From the NCBI RefSeq assembly GCF_007489285.1, contig NZ_VLIY01000004.1, positions 124,001 through 188,000 of the forward strand: a stretch of 64,000 nt of DNA, given 5' to 3'. The stretch comes from Skermania sp. ID1734 (GTDB lineage: Bacteria; Actinomycetota; Actinomycetes; Mycobacteriales; Mycobacteriaceae). The notes beneath the pieces were generated by a model, which saw only the letters and a list, made by a program, of their open reading frames with translations, was not told where the DNA came from and did not search any database. Of the stretch, positions 51,179 through 60,247 are shown one piece after another. The stretch's first letter is position 1; the number at the start of each line of letters is the position of its first letter. The translations under genes and the position numbers were made by a program.

Positions 51179-52051
51179 ATGCGTGGAATCATCCTTGCCG
51201 GCGGAACCGGGTCGCGGCTGCATCCGATCACCGTCGGAGTGAGCAAACAGTTGGTGCCGGTTTACGACAAACCGATGATCTACTACCCACTTTCCACCCT
51301 CATCCTGGCCGGTATCCGCGACATTCTGGTGATCACGACCCCCGCCGACTCGCCCGCATTCACCCGGCTCCTCGGCGACGGCTCACAGTTCGGCGTGTCG
51401 ATCACCTACGCGGTGCAGGCGGAACCGAACGGGCTGGCGCAGGCTTTCGTCCTCGGCGCCAGCCACATCGGCGACGACAGTGTGGCGCTGGTTCTCGGTG
51501 ACAACATCTTCTACGGTCCGGGGCTCGGCAGCCGACTGCGCAGGTTCGCCGAGATCGACGGTGCGGCTGTGTTCGCCTACTGGGTGTCGGATCCGAGTTC
51601 GTACGGCGTCATCGAGTTCGACGGCGACGGCACGGCCATTTCGCTGGACGAGAAGCCCGCGCAGCCCCGTTCGAACTACGCCATCCCTGGCCTGTACTTC
51701 TACGACAACGACGTGGTCAAGATCGCGCACGACCTGGAACCGTCGGCCCGCGGCGAGTACGAAATCACCGATGTCAACAAGGTCTACCTGGAGCAGGGCC
51801 GGTTGCAGGTGGAAGTCCTGCCGCGCGGCACCGCCTGGCTGGACACCGGCACCTTCGACTCGTTGCTGGACGCCTGCAATTACGTCCGTACCATCGAGGA
51901 GCGCCAGGGCCTCAAGATCGGCGTGCCTGAGGAGGTGGCCTGGCGTATCGGCGCTATCAGCGATGATGAACTGCGGCAGCGGGCTGAGCCGCTGCTCAAG
52001 TCCGGGTACGGTGCATATTTGCTGGACCTGCTGGAGCGACCCCGCGATTAA
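51179..52051 (+). CDS. rmlA: Glucose-1-phosphate thymidylyltransferase RmlA
   Basis: A 290-residue nucleotidyltransferase: [20 protein letters not shown] is the nucleotide loop, [17 protein letters not shown] the Lys-containing substrate site, [14 protein letters not shown] the metal Asp, and [15 protein letters not shown] the second acidic site. It makes dTDP-glucose, the first step to dTDP-rhamnose. ATG 51179 was chosen because homologues start here. rmlC follows after 15 bp. Confidence 0.95.
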   Translation: MRGIILAGGTGSRLHPITVGVSKQLVPVYDKPMIYYPLSTLILAGIRDILVITTPADSPAFTRLLGDGSQFGVSITYAVQAEPNGLAQAFVLGASHIGDDSVALVLGDNIFYGPGLGSRLRRFAEIDGAAVFAYWVSDPSSYGVIEFDGDGTAISLDEKPAQPRSNYAIPGLYFYDNDVVKIAHDLEPSARGEYEITDVNKVYLEQGRLQVEVLPRGTAWLDTGTFDSLLDACNYVRTIEERQGLKIGVPEEVAWRIGAISDDELRQRAEPLLKSGYGAYLLDLLERPRD

Positions 52052-52066
52052 GGAACTTTTCAGACG

Positions 52067-52654
52067 ATGCAAATAAGGGAGCTGTCGATTCCGGGCGCGT
52101 GGGAATTGACGCCACGGCAGTTCGGCGATGACCGCGGCGTCTTTCTCGAGTGGTTCAAGTCCAGCGCTTTCGAAAAGACCGTGGGCCGTCCGCTCGATTT
52201 GCAGCAGGCCAACTGCTCGGTATCGGCCGCCGGGGTGTTGCGCGGCGTGCACTTCACCGACAATCCTCCCGGTCAGGCAAAGTACGTAACCTGCGTGCGC
52301 GGGGCGTTTCTCGACGTGATCGTGGATCTGCGGGTCGGTTCCCCGACCTTCGGCAGCTGGGATTCGGTATTGCTCGATGACACAGATCGTCGGGCGGTGT
52401 ATCTGAGCGAAGGGCTCGGGCACGCGATCCTGTCGCTGGAGGACCGCTCGACAGTCATCTACCTGTGCTCGCTCGAGTACACCCCCGAACTCGACCGCGA
52501 CCTGAACCCGCTGGACCCGGAGCTCGGCATCGCCTGGCCGACGGTTGGCCGCGACGGCCAACCGCTCGAATACACGCTATCGGCGAAGGACTCGGCAGCA
52601 CCTGGACTCAGCGCGGCGCTCGAGGCGGGGATCCTGCCGAAGTGGGTGAACTAA
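52067..52654 (+). CDS. rmlC: dTDP-4-dehydrorhamnose 3,5-epimerase RmlC
   Basis: A 195-residue cupin. IPGAWELTPRQFGDDRGVFL, the catalytic His region VLRGVHFTDNPPGQAKYVTC, DVIVDLRVGSPTFGSW and the Tyr-containing RRAVYLSEGLGHAILSLED are conserved. It performs the third step of rhamnose synthesis. It runs with rmlA and overlaps the convergent DUF72 gene at its 3' end by 47 bp. Confidence 0.94.
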   Translation: MQIRELSIPGAWELTPRQFGDDRGVFLEWFKSSAFEKTVGRPLDLQQANCSVSAAGVLRGVHFTDNPPGQAKYVTCVRGAFLDVIVDLRVGSPTFGSWDSVLLDDTDRRAVYLSEGLGHAILSLEDRSTVIYLCSLEYTPELDRDLNPLDPELGIAWPTVGRDGQPLEYTLSAKDSAAPGLSAALEAGILPKWVN

Positions 52655-53450
52655 TCCGCTCCAGCAGTCCCCGCGCATCGACCGGCGCACGCACTTTGAC
52701 GTCGTTGTCGAAGTACACAAACACATCGCGGCGCTCGGCGTGCGTGCGCAGTCGCGCTGCCCATCTATCGAGGGCCTCGTCGGTGTAACCGCTGGTGTAC
52801 AACTCGACGTCACCGTGCAGCCGCGCGTAGGTGAAATCGCTCGTGACCAGGTCGATGGCTGGAAATTTGCCAGCGGAGTCGGCCAGCACCAGCGCGACGT
52901 CGTGGCGGCGAAGCAGCGGTTCCAGTTCGCCGGTGTCGAAGCTGTGGTGGCGCACTTCGACGGCGTGCCGCAATGGCCGCTCCGCGTCGGTCTCGGTCCA
53001 GGCCCGGCCGGTGATCCGATCGCTGTGCCCGCGTGCCAATTCGGCGGCGGCCGTCGTGGTTCTGGGCAGCAGGTCGAAGAATCTTTCGAGTCGCGCGGGT
53101 TCGAACTGCATCGTTGGCGGTAGCTGCCACAGGAACGGACCCAGTTTCGGTCCCAACGCCAACATCCCCGACGCAAAGAAGGTAGCCAGCGGCTCCTCGA
53201 CGTCAGCGAGGCGCTTCATGTGCGTGATGAACCGCGAGCCCTTGACGGCGAACACGAAATCGGGCGGCGTCTGCTGCGCCCAGCTCAGGTAGCTACTTGG
53301 ACGCTGCAGCGAATAGAACGAGCCGTTGATCTCCACCGAGTTCAGCGTGCGCGATAGGTACTCCAACTCCCGGCGATGCGGCAGCCCCGCGGGATAGAAG
53401 GTCCCCCGCCAGGGCGGGTAGACCCATCCGGAGGTGCCGACACAGATCAC
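52608..53450 (-). CDS. DUF72 (YecE-family) protein
   Basis: A 280-residue TIM-barrel-like protein starting (GTG) with ICVGTSGWVYPPWRGTFYPA. It continues LNSVEINGSFYSLQRPSSYL, FVFAVKGSRFITHMKRL, LGPFLWQLPPTMQFEPARLE and VFVYFDNDVKVRAPVDARGL, all diagnostic of DUF72. Function is unknown; members are predicted to bind nucleic acid or phosphate. It overlaps rmlC by 47 bp in convergent orientation. Confidence 0.9.
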   Translation of the reverse strand: MICVGTSGWVYPPWRGTFYPAGLPHRRELEYLSRTLNSVEINGSFYSLQRPSSYLSWAQQTPPDFVFAVKGSRFITHMKRLADVEEPLATFFASGMLALGPKLGPFLWQLPPTMQFEPARLERFFDLLPRTTTAAAELARGHSDRITGRAWTETDAERPLRHAVEVRHHSFDTGELEPLLRRHDVALVLADSAGKFPAIDLVTSDFTYARLHGDVELYTSGYTDEALDRWAARLRTHAERRDVFVYFDNDVKVRAPVDARGLLERISSPTSAGSPPRAPR

Positions 53451-53495
53451 AGATGCAGTCTTCCCCAGATTGCCTGGTTCCAGGCGGAAGCGCGG

Positions 53496-54032
53496 TCAGT
53501 TACGCACCCGCCGCTGCGCCGCCGTGGAACGCCGCTGCCGGAACCGCCAGAACTGCACCGCACGAAAGTCTTCCGACAACTGCGAAACCGGTTCGGCAAC
53601 GTCGGCCAGCGTCTGATGCAGATCATCGGCCAGGTTGGTCATGTGCGTGACCTTGCCGGCCAGGTGCGTCATGTTGACCAGGAACTCGAGCGTCAGACGC
53701 ATGGTCGCGGCGAACGCCAGGGCCATCGGGGCGGCCAACACGACCAGGAAAAGCGCTCCGAGCAGCGCGGAGACCTGAAAGATGACGACCGTAAGAACCG
53801 TCGGGACCGCGACAGACACCACCAGGCCGAGAACATAGACGGCAGGCAGCAGGGTCGTTGTGGCGACGACACGGAAACGGACATCGAGCAGCCCCCGAAG
53901 GGCCGCAGTCACCCACGAGATGCCCGCGCCCAGGAACGTTGGCCGACCGGCGCCGCCCTGGTCGGCAACGGTGTACCACCCCTCATCCTCGGACCAGTCG
54001 GCCTCGTCCCAGTCGGAATATTCGCTACTCAT
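53496..54032 (-). CDS. DUF4282-type membrane protein
   Basis: A 178-residue protein. The N-terminus is acidic (MSSEYSDWDEADWSEDEGWY), then LLDVRFRVVATTTLLPAVYV starts the DUF4282-like core with two hydrophobic segments (ILPAVYVLGL region and SALLGALFLVVLAAPMALAF), and a helical tail with an Arg-rich end. Strong ribosome site AAGGAGGGAGG. Function unknown. Confidence 0.8.
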   Translation of the reverse strand: MSSEYSDWDEADWSEDEGWYTVADQGGAGRPTFLGAGISWVTAALRGLLDVRFRVVATTTLLPAVYVLGLVVSVAVPTVLTVVIFQVSALLGALFLVVLAAPMALAFAATMRLTLEFLVNMTHLAGKVTHMTNLADDLHQTLADVAEPVSQLSEDFRAVQFWRFRQRRSTAAQRRVRN

Positions 54033-54076
54033 GCTCGCCTCCCTCCTTCCTACCCCGGCTGGCACAATCGCCGATC

Positions 54077-54862
54077 ATGCCGAGCCCATTCGATCTCGCC
54101 GCCCGACTACAGCGTCAGGCATTGCACGCAATGCTCTACTTTCCGTCGCGGCAGCTTCTGCAGACACCGGCGGATGCAGGTCTGGTCTACTCGGACATCG
54201 AGATCGACTGTGAACCCGGTGTTCGGTTGCACGCGTGGTTCGTGCGCGCGCGCAACCCGCGCGGGCACGTCCTCTTCGCCCACGGTAATGCCGGAAACAT
54301 CGGTGACCGGGTAGCCCACGCTGAGCTCTTGGCCACAGCGGGCTTTGACGTGCTGCTTTTCGACTATCGCGGGTATGGGCGCAGCACCGGGTCGCCGAGC
54401 GAGGCGGGCACTTACCGTGACGGGAAAGCCGCGCTGCTGGCTCTGCGCGAGTTGCCGGGCGTCGACAGCGAGCGAATCATCTACCTGGGCGAGTCCCTCG
54501 GCGGCGCCGTCATGGTGCAACTCGCCGACGACACGCCGCCCGCTGGCCTGGTGCTGACGTCGACATTCACCAGCGTTCGCGACGTCGCCTCGGCCCACTA
54601 TCGGGCAATCCCGACACCACTGGTTCCCGACGCCTACCCCAGTCTGCGACGCGTGGCTCGGCTGCGGTGTCCGGTGTTGATCGTGCATGGCTCGGCGGAC
54701 GAGATAGTTCCGGTAGCGCAGGCTCACCGGTTGTACGAGGCGGCCGCCGAGCCCAAAACATTGCGCCTGATTAGTGACGCAGGTCACAATGATCTCATAG
54801 CTCTGGCGGGCCGAGAGTGGGCCCAAATCATCACCGACTGGTGGTCCACGGCCCAGCAATAG
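54077..54862 (+). CDS. Alpha/beta hydrolase (BEM46-like)
   Basis: A 261-residue serine hydrolase: VLFAHGNAGNIGDRVAHAEL is the HGNxG motif, LLFDYRGYGRSTGSPSEAGT follows, nucleophile Ser is in YLGESLGGAVM, Asp in VHGSADEIVPV and His in DAGHNDL. These match BEM46/YqkD-like enzymes acting on lipid or small esters, without known substrate. Divergent from the DUF4282 gene with 44 bp between starts. Confidence 0.88.
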   Translation: MPSPFDLAARLQRQALHAMLYFPSRQLLQTPADAGLVYSDIEIDCEPGVRLHAWFVRARNPRGHVLFAHGNAGNIGDRVAHAELLATAGFDVLLFDYRGYGRSTGSPSEAGTYRDGKAALLALRELPGVDSERIIYLGESLGGAVMVQLADDTPPAGLVLTSTFTSVRDVASAHYRAIPTPLVPDAYPSLRRVARLRCPVLIVHGSADEIVPVAQAHRLYEAAAEPKTLRLISDAGHNDLIALAGREWAQIITDWWSTAQQ

Positions 54863-55013
54863 GCCCTGACGGCGTACGAAGTATGGAAAACCGCAGGTCA
54901 AAACGTTTTCAAAATGCGGCGGGCGTCACAGAAACTTCTTAGTAACTAATCCGGAAGTCGGTGCGATACCCCTAGTGAAGATCGAAGGGCACCGCACAAG
55001 AAGGAGACAGAGC

Positions 55014-55493
55014 GTGCGTACGACGACCGGAACTACTCCAAGCTCGTTGGCTGCCACTGTCGCGGACTACAACAGCCGCGGGTGGGTCGTGGCCGAAACC
55101 GCCAACGGTGTTTCCCTGGTCACCGATGAGAACATTTGCGGCATCGAGGTGACCGGTGAGCTCGCCGACGGCGTGCACGAGTACCTCCGCGCCAACAAAC
55201 TCCTCGGTCCGGTTATCGCCCTTCCCGGCCACCAGCGCCGCGAGGTCCACCTCGTCACCGGCATCGCGCGGGCTGCACTCGCCATCGAGTCGCTGCGCGA
55301 GATGGGCGCCACCGTCCACATGGACGGCGCTGGCATCCCGTTGCCGCCCACCCAGCTCGTTGCCGGTTCGTCCCGCTGGTCGGTGAGCCCGGAAGCCGCG
55401 CGCTGGACCCCGCCGGTCGTGGCGATCGCCGCCGCGGTCCGCGCCACCAACCACCACCGTGGCAGCACCTGCTCGGAGCGCGCCGCCTGCTAA
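55014..55493 (+). CDS. Uncharacterised 159-aa protein, weakly Prim-Pol-like
   Basis: A GTG start with AAGGAGA upstream. The order of elements (SLAATVADYNSRGWVVAETA, CGIEVTGELADGVHEYLRAN, LLGPVIALPGHQRREVHLVT, GAGIPLPPTQLVAGSSRWSV, PPVVAIAAAVR) resembles small actinobacterial proteins annotated with a primase/polymerase N-terminal domain, but the DxD-type metal residues are missing (the equivalent strand reads GIEVTG). I treat it as unknown. TTAGTAACTAA, a near-palindrome, lies upstream at 54940-54950, and AAAACGTTTT at 54901-54910. Confidence 0.65.
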   Translation: MRTTTGTTPSSLAATVADYNSRGWVVAETANGVSLVTDENICGIEVTGELADGVHEYLRANKLLGPVIALPGHQRREVHLVTGIARAALAIESLREMGATVHMDGAGIPLPPTQLVAGSSRWSVSPEAARWTPPVVAIAAAVRATNHHRGSTCSERAAC

Positions 55494-55565
55494 TAGGCCG
55501 CAACAACTCGATAGACGCGCCTTCGAGCTCCTCAGTCACAGCGACTGAAACTGCCATCGGCTTCC

Positions 55566-55604
55566 GACGAGTCCCCTTGGTCATCGCGACCAGGGGGACT
55601 CGTC
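55566..55604 (+). terminator. 17-bp stem terminator after the 159-aa protein gene
   Basis: GACGAGTCCCCTTGGTC pairs with GACCAGGGGGACTCGTC (one G-U pair) around the loop ATCGC. It is the only strong structure in the 299-bp gap 55494-55792; the remainder, upstream of the next mycolyltransferase, must hold that gene's promoter, and I see no further motif. Confidence 0.75.
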
Positions 55605-55792
55605 GTTGGTCACGCAATTTTGCAACCGCTTTGAATCTAGCGCGAACCCTATACAAGCCGTCGTGGTCGTTGTTAACGTGGTAAACGTCCAAAACACCTT
55701 GTGCGGGAAGGGGGTTTGGTGATGTTTTATGCGGTATGCGGCAGCCTAGGGTCGTGGCTAGGCAGTATGGCCAGTTTCGGTAGTTGTATCTG

Positions 55793-56878
55793 ATGCCTCG
55801 AAAATTTCGAGGGAGCGTTCGGGGAGCAGTCGGTTGGAGCCGGGTGCTCCCTGTCGTTCTGTCCGTAGTCGCCTGCCTTACCGCACCGAACATCGCCGCC
55901 GCCGATCCCGCGCCGGGCTCCGGCTCCTCGTTCGGTCCCGCTCCGGCACCGCCACCACCGCCAACTCCGCGCAACGGTGCCGCGGTGGACCACATCGACG
56001 TCATCAATTCCCGCCAGTGGAACGTGTACGTCTACTCGCCATCCATGAACAAAGTGATCCTGCTGCAGGTCATCCGCCCAGCCGACACCAGCCGGCCACG
56101 GCCGACCTACTACGTCCTCAACGGCGGTGGCGGCGGCGAGGACCCGGCCAACTGGTATCGGCAGTCGGACATCGTTTCCTTCTTCGCCGACAAGAACGTC
56201 AACGTCGTCACGCCCGTCGGCGGCCGACTCACCTACTACACCGACTGGGAACGCCCCGATCCCGCAATGGGCGGGGTCAACAAGTGGACCACATTCTTTA
56301 CCAAGGAGTTGCCGCCCGTCCTGGATCAGGCGCTGGGGGCCAACGGAGTGAACGCCATCGCCGGCTTGTCCACCTCCGGGAGCGCGGTGCTTTCGCTGGC
56401 CGAGTGGGCACCTGGGTTGTACCGGGCCGTCGGCGCATTCAGCGGCTGTGCACACACGAGCGTGTCGCCCGGCCGAGATTACGTGAATGCAGTGGTCACG
56501 GTGGGTGGTGGCAACACCGTCAACATGTGGGGACCGCCCGGCGACCCCGACTGGGTTGCCAACGACGCGTACGTGAACGCCGACAAACTGCGTGGCACCG
56601 CCTTGTACCTGGCCAGCGGAAACGGACTCATGGGCCCGCACGACAACCTCGGGGATCCCAGCGTCGCTGGTGATCCGCTCTCCTGGGTGGGTCAGGTTAC
56701 CGTTGGCGGCGTGATCGAGGCTGCTACCGACCAGTGCACCCAGGAGCTGGCGGCGAGGCTGCAGCAACTGGGCATTCCGGCGACGGTGGCCGACGGCCCC
56801 GGCACCCATTCCTGGGGCTACTGGCAGGACGACCTGCACAAGTCGTGGCCGCTCATCGCCCAGGCCATCGGTGCTTAA
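55793..56878 (+). CDS. Secreted mycolyltransferase (antigen 85-type) near dprE1
   Basis: A 361-residue enzyme with signal peptide (VLPVVLSVVACLTAPNIAAA), a Pro-rich linker (PAPAPPPPPTPRNG) and the conserved YYVLNGGGGGEDPANWY, VNVVTPVGGRLTYYTDWE, nucleophile Ser in GLSTSGSAV, GNTVNMWG and His in GPGTHSWGYWQDDLHKSWP. The elbow has Thr where Met is usual. It lies next to the dprE/aftA block like the fbp genes of mycobacteria. TTG 55784 is a possible upstream start. Its stop overlaps the convergent GtrA gene stop. Confidence 0.9.
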   Translation: MPRKFRGSVRGAVGWSRVLPVVLSVVACLTAPNIAAADPAPGSGSSFGPAPAPPPPPTPRNGAAVDHIDVINSRQWNVYVYSPSMNKVILLQVIRPADTSRPRPTYYVLNGGGGGEDPANWYRQSDIVSFFADKNVNVVTPVGGRLTYYTDWERPDPAMGGVNKWTTFFTKELPPVLDQALGANGVNAIAGLSTSGSAVLSLAEWAPGLYRAVGAFSGCAHTSVSPGRDYVNAVVTVGGGNTVNMWGPPGDPDWVANDAYVNADKLRGTALYLASGNGLMGPHDNLGDPSVAGDPLSWVGQVTVGGVIEAATDQCTQELAARLQQLGIPATVADGPGTHSWGYWQDDLHKSWPLIAQAIGA

Positions 56879-57327
56879 TCGATCTTGAAAATCACCGCGC
56901 GCTGAACGACGAAGTTGATCACCGTGGCGGTTCCCTGCGCGACGACATAGGCGAACAGCGTCGAAACAAAGGCCTGCGGCAGGTGGCTGAACAACACGTC
57001 GAATATTCCGACCTGGACCCCGAACGTCACCGCGTAGAGCACCACAACGGCCGCGAATCGCGCCCTGCTGGGCGGCGCCTGGAACGTCCACCTGCGGTTG
57101 AGCAGGTAGGCCGTGGTGGTGCCAAGGATGAAGCTGATCGACTTGGCCACGGTGTGCGACAGCCCGAAATGCATGAGAATCAGAAGGCCGCCGAAGTCGA
57201 CGATCGCCGAGAACCCGCCCGTGATGACGAACCGCACGATCTGCGTTTTCAGGTCGACGTCGGTGCCGCCGGGCTCGTCGACGAGCGGCAGTTCCGGCGG
57301 CAGCGGCAGGTGCGGATGCTCGGTCAC
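56875..57327 (-). CDS. GtrA-family protein, Rv3789-like
   Basis: About 150 residues from GTG 57327 with four hydrophobic helices: IVRFVITGGFSAIVDFGGLL, VAKSISFILGTTTAYLLNRR, VVVLYAVTFGVQVGIFDVLF and TLFAYVVAQGTATVINFVVQ. Rv3789 lies beside dprE1 in M. tuberculosis and is implicated in arabinogalactan assembly, possibly as decaprenyl-phosphoryl-arabinose flippase or an AftA-interacting anchor. The cytoplasmic N-terminus here is longer than in that homologue, so the true start may be further in. It shares its stop region (TTAA) with the mycolyltransferase. Confidence 0.85.
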   Translation of the reverse strand: MTEHPHLPLPPELPLVDEPGGTDVDLKTQIVRFVITGGFSAIVDFGGLLILMHFGLSHTVAKSISFILGTTTAYLLNRRWTFQAPPSRARFAAVVVLYAVTFGVQVGIFDVLFSHLPQAFVSTLFAYVVAQGTATVINFVVQRAVIFKID

Positions 57328-57346
57328 GACTGCTGAGGGTAGCGGG

Positions 57347-57841
57347 TCAGCCTGCCCGCAACACATCTTCGAGCCGGTTGTAGGAGGTCTGCAGCCCGTC
57401 GTTGTTCCCCTGCCCGATCATTCGGTCACGGATCTCGCGGCTTCGGTACTGCGACAGCACTGTCATGGTGGTCACGCCGTCGGCCTCGTCGAGCTCGATG
57501 GTTGTAAGTCCCGTCGCGGCTTCGGGCGCGCCCTCGATGGCTTCCGTCTGCACGAGCCGGCGCGGCGCGTCGACCTCTGTGTATGCACCGTGAAAGGCGA
57601 TCTTGAGCAGCCGGTACCTGACGACAAAGCGCCAGGTACCGCCAGCACGGAGGTCGATGTCACACACTTTCCACGACATCTTCTCCGAGCCCCACCAGCG
57701 CTTGACCAGTTCGGGCGTGGTGAGCGCCGCGAACACCGATTCCGCAGCAGCGTCGAACGCCCTGGTGACCCGGATGTCAGTCTCCGATGGCAGTTCCACC
57801 ACGGCCGATCCGTAGCGGTTCGCGGTCGGGGTTGGGCTCAT
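57347..57841 (-). CDS. SRPBCC/AHSA1-family protein (second of a pair)
   Basis: A 164-residue START-like fold: TDIRVTRAFDAAAESVFAAL, TTPELVKRWWGSEKMSWKVC, GGTWRFVVRY and TTMTVLSQYRSREIRDRMI. AHSA1 proteins form a hydrophobic pocket and often accompany ArsR regulators. It is clearly paralogous to the next gene upstream ([21 protein letters not shown] at the end), so the pair arose by tandem duplication. Confidence 0.87.
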   Translation of the reverse strand: MSPTPTANRYGSAVVELPSETDIRVTRAFDAAAESVFAALTTPELVKRWWGSEKMSWKVCDIDLRAGGTWRFVVRYRLLKIAFHGAYTEVDAPRRLVQTEAIEGAPEAATGLTTIELDEADGVTTMTVLSQYRSREIRDRMIGQGNNDGLQTSYNRLEDVLRAG

Positions 57842-57902
57842 GTGCAGGTTCTCCCTCGAGTTGCGCATTTCGACGAGCACGGTCGAGCATTCCAGGTGCG
57901 GG

Positions 57903-58403
57903 TCAGCCTTCCCGCAACACGTCTTCAAGCCGGTTGTAGGAGACCTGCATGCCGCTTTCCATGCCCGACTGAATGATCGCATCGCGAATTTCGCGGCTGG
58001 GATAGCGGGCAAGCACCCGCATCGTGGTCACGCCGTCAACCTCGTCCAGGGTGGTGACGTTGAGCCCCGCGGCGCCGTCGGGATCCGGGACGCCCTCGTA
58101 CGCCTCGGTCTGCACGATCCGGTGCGGCGCGTCGATTTCTTTGAACTCACCGTGGAAACCGACCTCCATGCCGCCGTCCACTGCGACGAAGCGCCACCTT
58201 CCGCCCACCCGCAGGTCTACCTCGCACACCTTCCACTCGGAAGTGTCGAAGCCCCACCAGCGCTTGATGAGGACCGGGGTGGTCAGCGCCTTGAACACGT
58301 TGGCCGCGGGAGCATCGAAGGCGCGGGTGATCAGAATTTCGGTGTCGGTGGGCAATTCCACGGTGGCCGAGCCATGACGGGTGGTGGCGGGTTGGCTGCT
58401 CAT
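57903..58403 (-). CDS. SRPBCC/AHSA1-family protein (first of a pair)
   Basis: A 166-residue paralogue of the previous gene: [60 protein letters not shown] and a C-terminus [12 protein letters not shown]. Its ATG overlaps the ArsR stop (ATGA), so it is coupled to its regulator. Proteins of this kind in actinobacteria may bind small hydrophobic ligands; target unknown. Confidence 0.88.
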   Translation of the reverse strand: MSSQPATTRHGSATVELPTDTEILITRAFDAPAANVFKALTTPVLIKRWWGFDTSEWKVCEVDLRVGGRWRFVAVDGGMEVGFHGEFKEIDAPHRIVQTEAYEGVPDPDGAAGLNVTTLDEVDGVTTMRVLARYPSREIRDAIIQSGMESGMQVSYNRLEDVLREG

Positions 58404-58741
58404 CGCTGGTTCTCCTCAGTAGGCATTTCGGAAAGCAGATCGTCGAGGCGGTCGAGCCGGGCGTTCCAGGTGCGCTCATAGGCGCGCACCCAATCGTGGA
58501 TAGGTCGCAGCGCCGGGCCGTTGACCCGGTAAACGCGGTGCCGCCCATCCGTGCGAACAAGCACGAGGTCGACCGCGCGGAGCACGCCGAGGTGCTTGGA
58601 CACCTGCGGCTGGCTCAGCCCGAGTCGCTCCACGAGCTCGGTCACCGTGGCCTCGCCGTCGCCGAGGGCGTCGAGGAGGTCGCGTCGGCTCGATTCCGCT
58701 ACGGCGTTGAACACGTCCGTGGTGGTCGGGGTTCGAGCCAT
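58400..58741 (-). CDS. ArsR-family transcriptional regulator
   Basis: A 113-residue winged-helix protein: [40 protein letters not shown] and [20 protein letters not shown], the standard ArsR fold. No metal-binding cysteines are present, so it senses something else, consistent with ArsR-SRPBCC pairs. An operator-like palindrome sits 8 bp upstream of its start, in the gap to divergent dprE1. Confidence 0.9.
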   Translation of the reverse strand: MARTPTTTDVFNAVAESSRRDLLDALGDGEATVTELVERLGLSQPQVSKHLGVLRAVDLVLVRTDGRHRVYRVNGPALRPIHDWVRAYERTWNARLDRLDDLLSEMPTEENQR

Positions 58742-58749
58742 ATCACAAT

Positions 58750-58771
58750 CATATTCCCATATCGGAATATG
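58750..58771. promoter_or_regulatory. Operator-like palindrome of the ArsR gene
   Basis: CATATTCC and GGAATATG are perfect 8-base arms around a 6-bp spacer, in a conspicuously AT-rich 22-bp patch just before the ArsR start and 51 bp upstream of dprE1. Typical of ArsR autoregulation; dprE1 could also be affected. Confidence 0.65.
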
Positions 58772-58822
58772 TCAACGGTGGATTGCCGCTCCTTTAAGTC
58801 TCCTGCGGTAGCCTCTATCCCG

Positions 58823-60247
58823 ATGTCTGCCACGAGTGACCGCGCCGGGTCGAACCCGCTGCCCACGCAAACCCGCACCCTCACCGGATGGGGCCGCACC
58901 GCCCCGACCACCGCCGAGGTGCTCTCGACCCCCGATGTCGAGCTGATCGCCAAGGCCGTCGCCGAGGTTGCCGACCACAACGCGTCCAAGCCGACCCACC
59001 TGCGCCGCGGCGTGATCGCGCGCGGACTGGGCCGTTCATACGGCGACAACGCCCAAAACGCGGGCGGTCTGGTCATCGACATGACCGCGCTCAACAAGAT
59101 CCACACGATCGACGCCGATTCCCGGCTGGTTCGCCTGGACGCTGGCGTCAACCTCGACCAACTCATGCGCGCGGCCCTGCCGTTCGGGCTCTGGGTGCCC
59201 GTGCTGCCCGGCACGCGCCAGGTGACGGTCGGCGGCGCGATCGGGTCGGACATCCATGGCAAGAACCACCACAGCGCCGGCTCCTTCGGCAACCACGTGC
59301 GCTCGATGGAATTGCTCACCGCCAGCGGTGAGGTCAAGACGCTCACCCCCAACGGCCGCAACTCCAAGCTGTTCTGGGCAACCGTCGGCGGCTGCGGACT
59401 CACCGGCATCATCCTCGAGGCCACCATCGAGATGACCCCGACCGAGACCGCGTACTTCATCGCCGACGGCGACGTGACCGGCAGCCTCGACGAGACCATC
59501 GCGCTGCACAGCGACGGCAGCGAGGAGCGTTACGACTACAGCTCCGCCTGGTTCGACGCCATCTCCCCGGCACCGAAGCTGGGCCGGGCGGCGGTATCCC
59601 GCGGGTCGCTGGCCAAGCTCGACGAACTGCCGAAGAAGCTGCGCAAGAACCCGCTCAAGTTCGACGCACCGACGCTGCTCACGCTGCCCGACGTGTTCCC
59701 CAACGGCCTGGCCAACAAGCCGATCTTCACCGTGCTGGGCGAGGTTTGGTACCGCAAGGCGGGCACCTACCGCGGCAAGGTGCAAAACTTGACGCAGTTC
59801 TACCACCCGCTGGACTTGTTCGGTGAGTGGAACCGCGGCTACGGCTCCAACGGCTTCCTGCAGTATCAGTTCGTGGTGCCGCCCGAGTCGGTCGGCGAGT
59901 TCAAGCGCATCATCGCCGATATTGAGTCCTCCGGCCACTACTCGTTCCTCAATGTGTTCAAGCTCTTCGGCCCGGGTAACAAGGCACCGCTGAGCTTCCC
60001 GATTCCGGGCTGGAACATCTGCGTCGACTTCCCCATCAAGCCGGGCCTGCACGAGTTCGTCAGCGACCTGGACCGGCGCGTGCTCGAGTTCGGCGGGCGG
60101 CTCTACACCGGCAAGGACTCGCGCACCACCGCCGAGACCTTCCAAAGGATGTATCCCCGGATCGACGAGTGGATCAAGGTGCGCCGCGGCGTCGATCCCG
60201 ATGGCGTTTTCATGTCGGACATGGCGAGAAGGTTGGAACTTCAGTGA
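58823..60247 (+). CDS. dprE1: Decaprenylphosphoryl-beta-D-ribose 2'-oxidase DprE1
   Basis: A 474-residue FAD enzyme (Rv3790-like) that oxidises decaprenyl-phosphoryl-ribose, the first half of the epimerisation giving the only arabinose donor. The FAD domain holds [16 protein letters not shown] and [20 protein letters not shown] (FAD-linked His). C400 in [14 protein letters not shown] corresponds to Cys387 of M. tuberculosis, the residue trapped by benzothiazinone drugs. dprE2 starts 4 bases before its stop. Confidence 0.96.
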   Translation: MSATSDRAGSNPLPTQTRTLTGWGRTAPTTAEVLSTPDVELIAKAVAEVADHNASKPTHLRRGVIARGLGRSYGDNAQNAGGLVIDMTALNKIHTIDADSRLVRLDAGVNLDQLMRAALPFGLWVPVLPGTRQVTVGGAIGSDIHGKNHHSAGSFGNHVRSMELLTASGEVKTLTPNGRNSKLFWATVGGCGLTGIILEATIEMTPTETAYFIADGDVTGSLDETIALHSDGSEERYDYSSAWFDAISPAPKLGRAAVSRGSLAKLDELPKKLRKNPLKFDAPTLLTLPDVFPNGLANKPIFTVLGEVWYRKAGTYRGKVQNLTQFYHPLDLFGEWNRGYGSNGFLQYQFVVPPESVGEFKRIIADIESSGHYSFLNVFKLFGPGNKAPLSFPIPGWNICVDFPIKPGLHEFVSDLDRRVLEFGGRLYTGKDSRTTAETFQRMYPRIDEWIKVRRGVDPDGVFMSDMARRLELQ

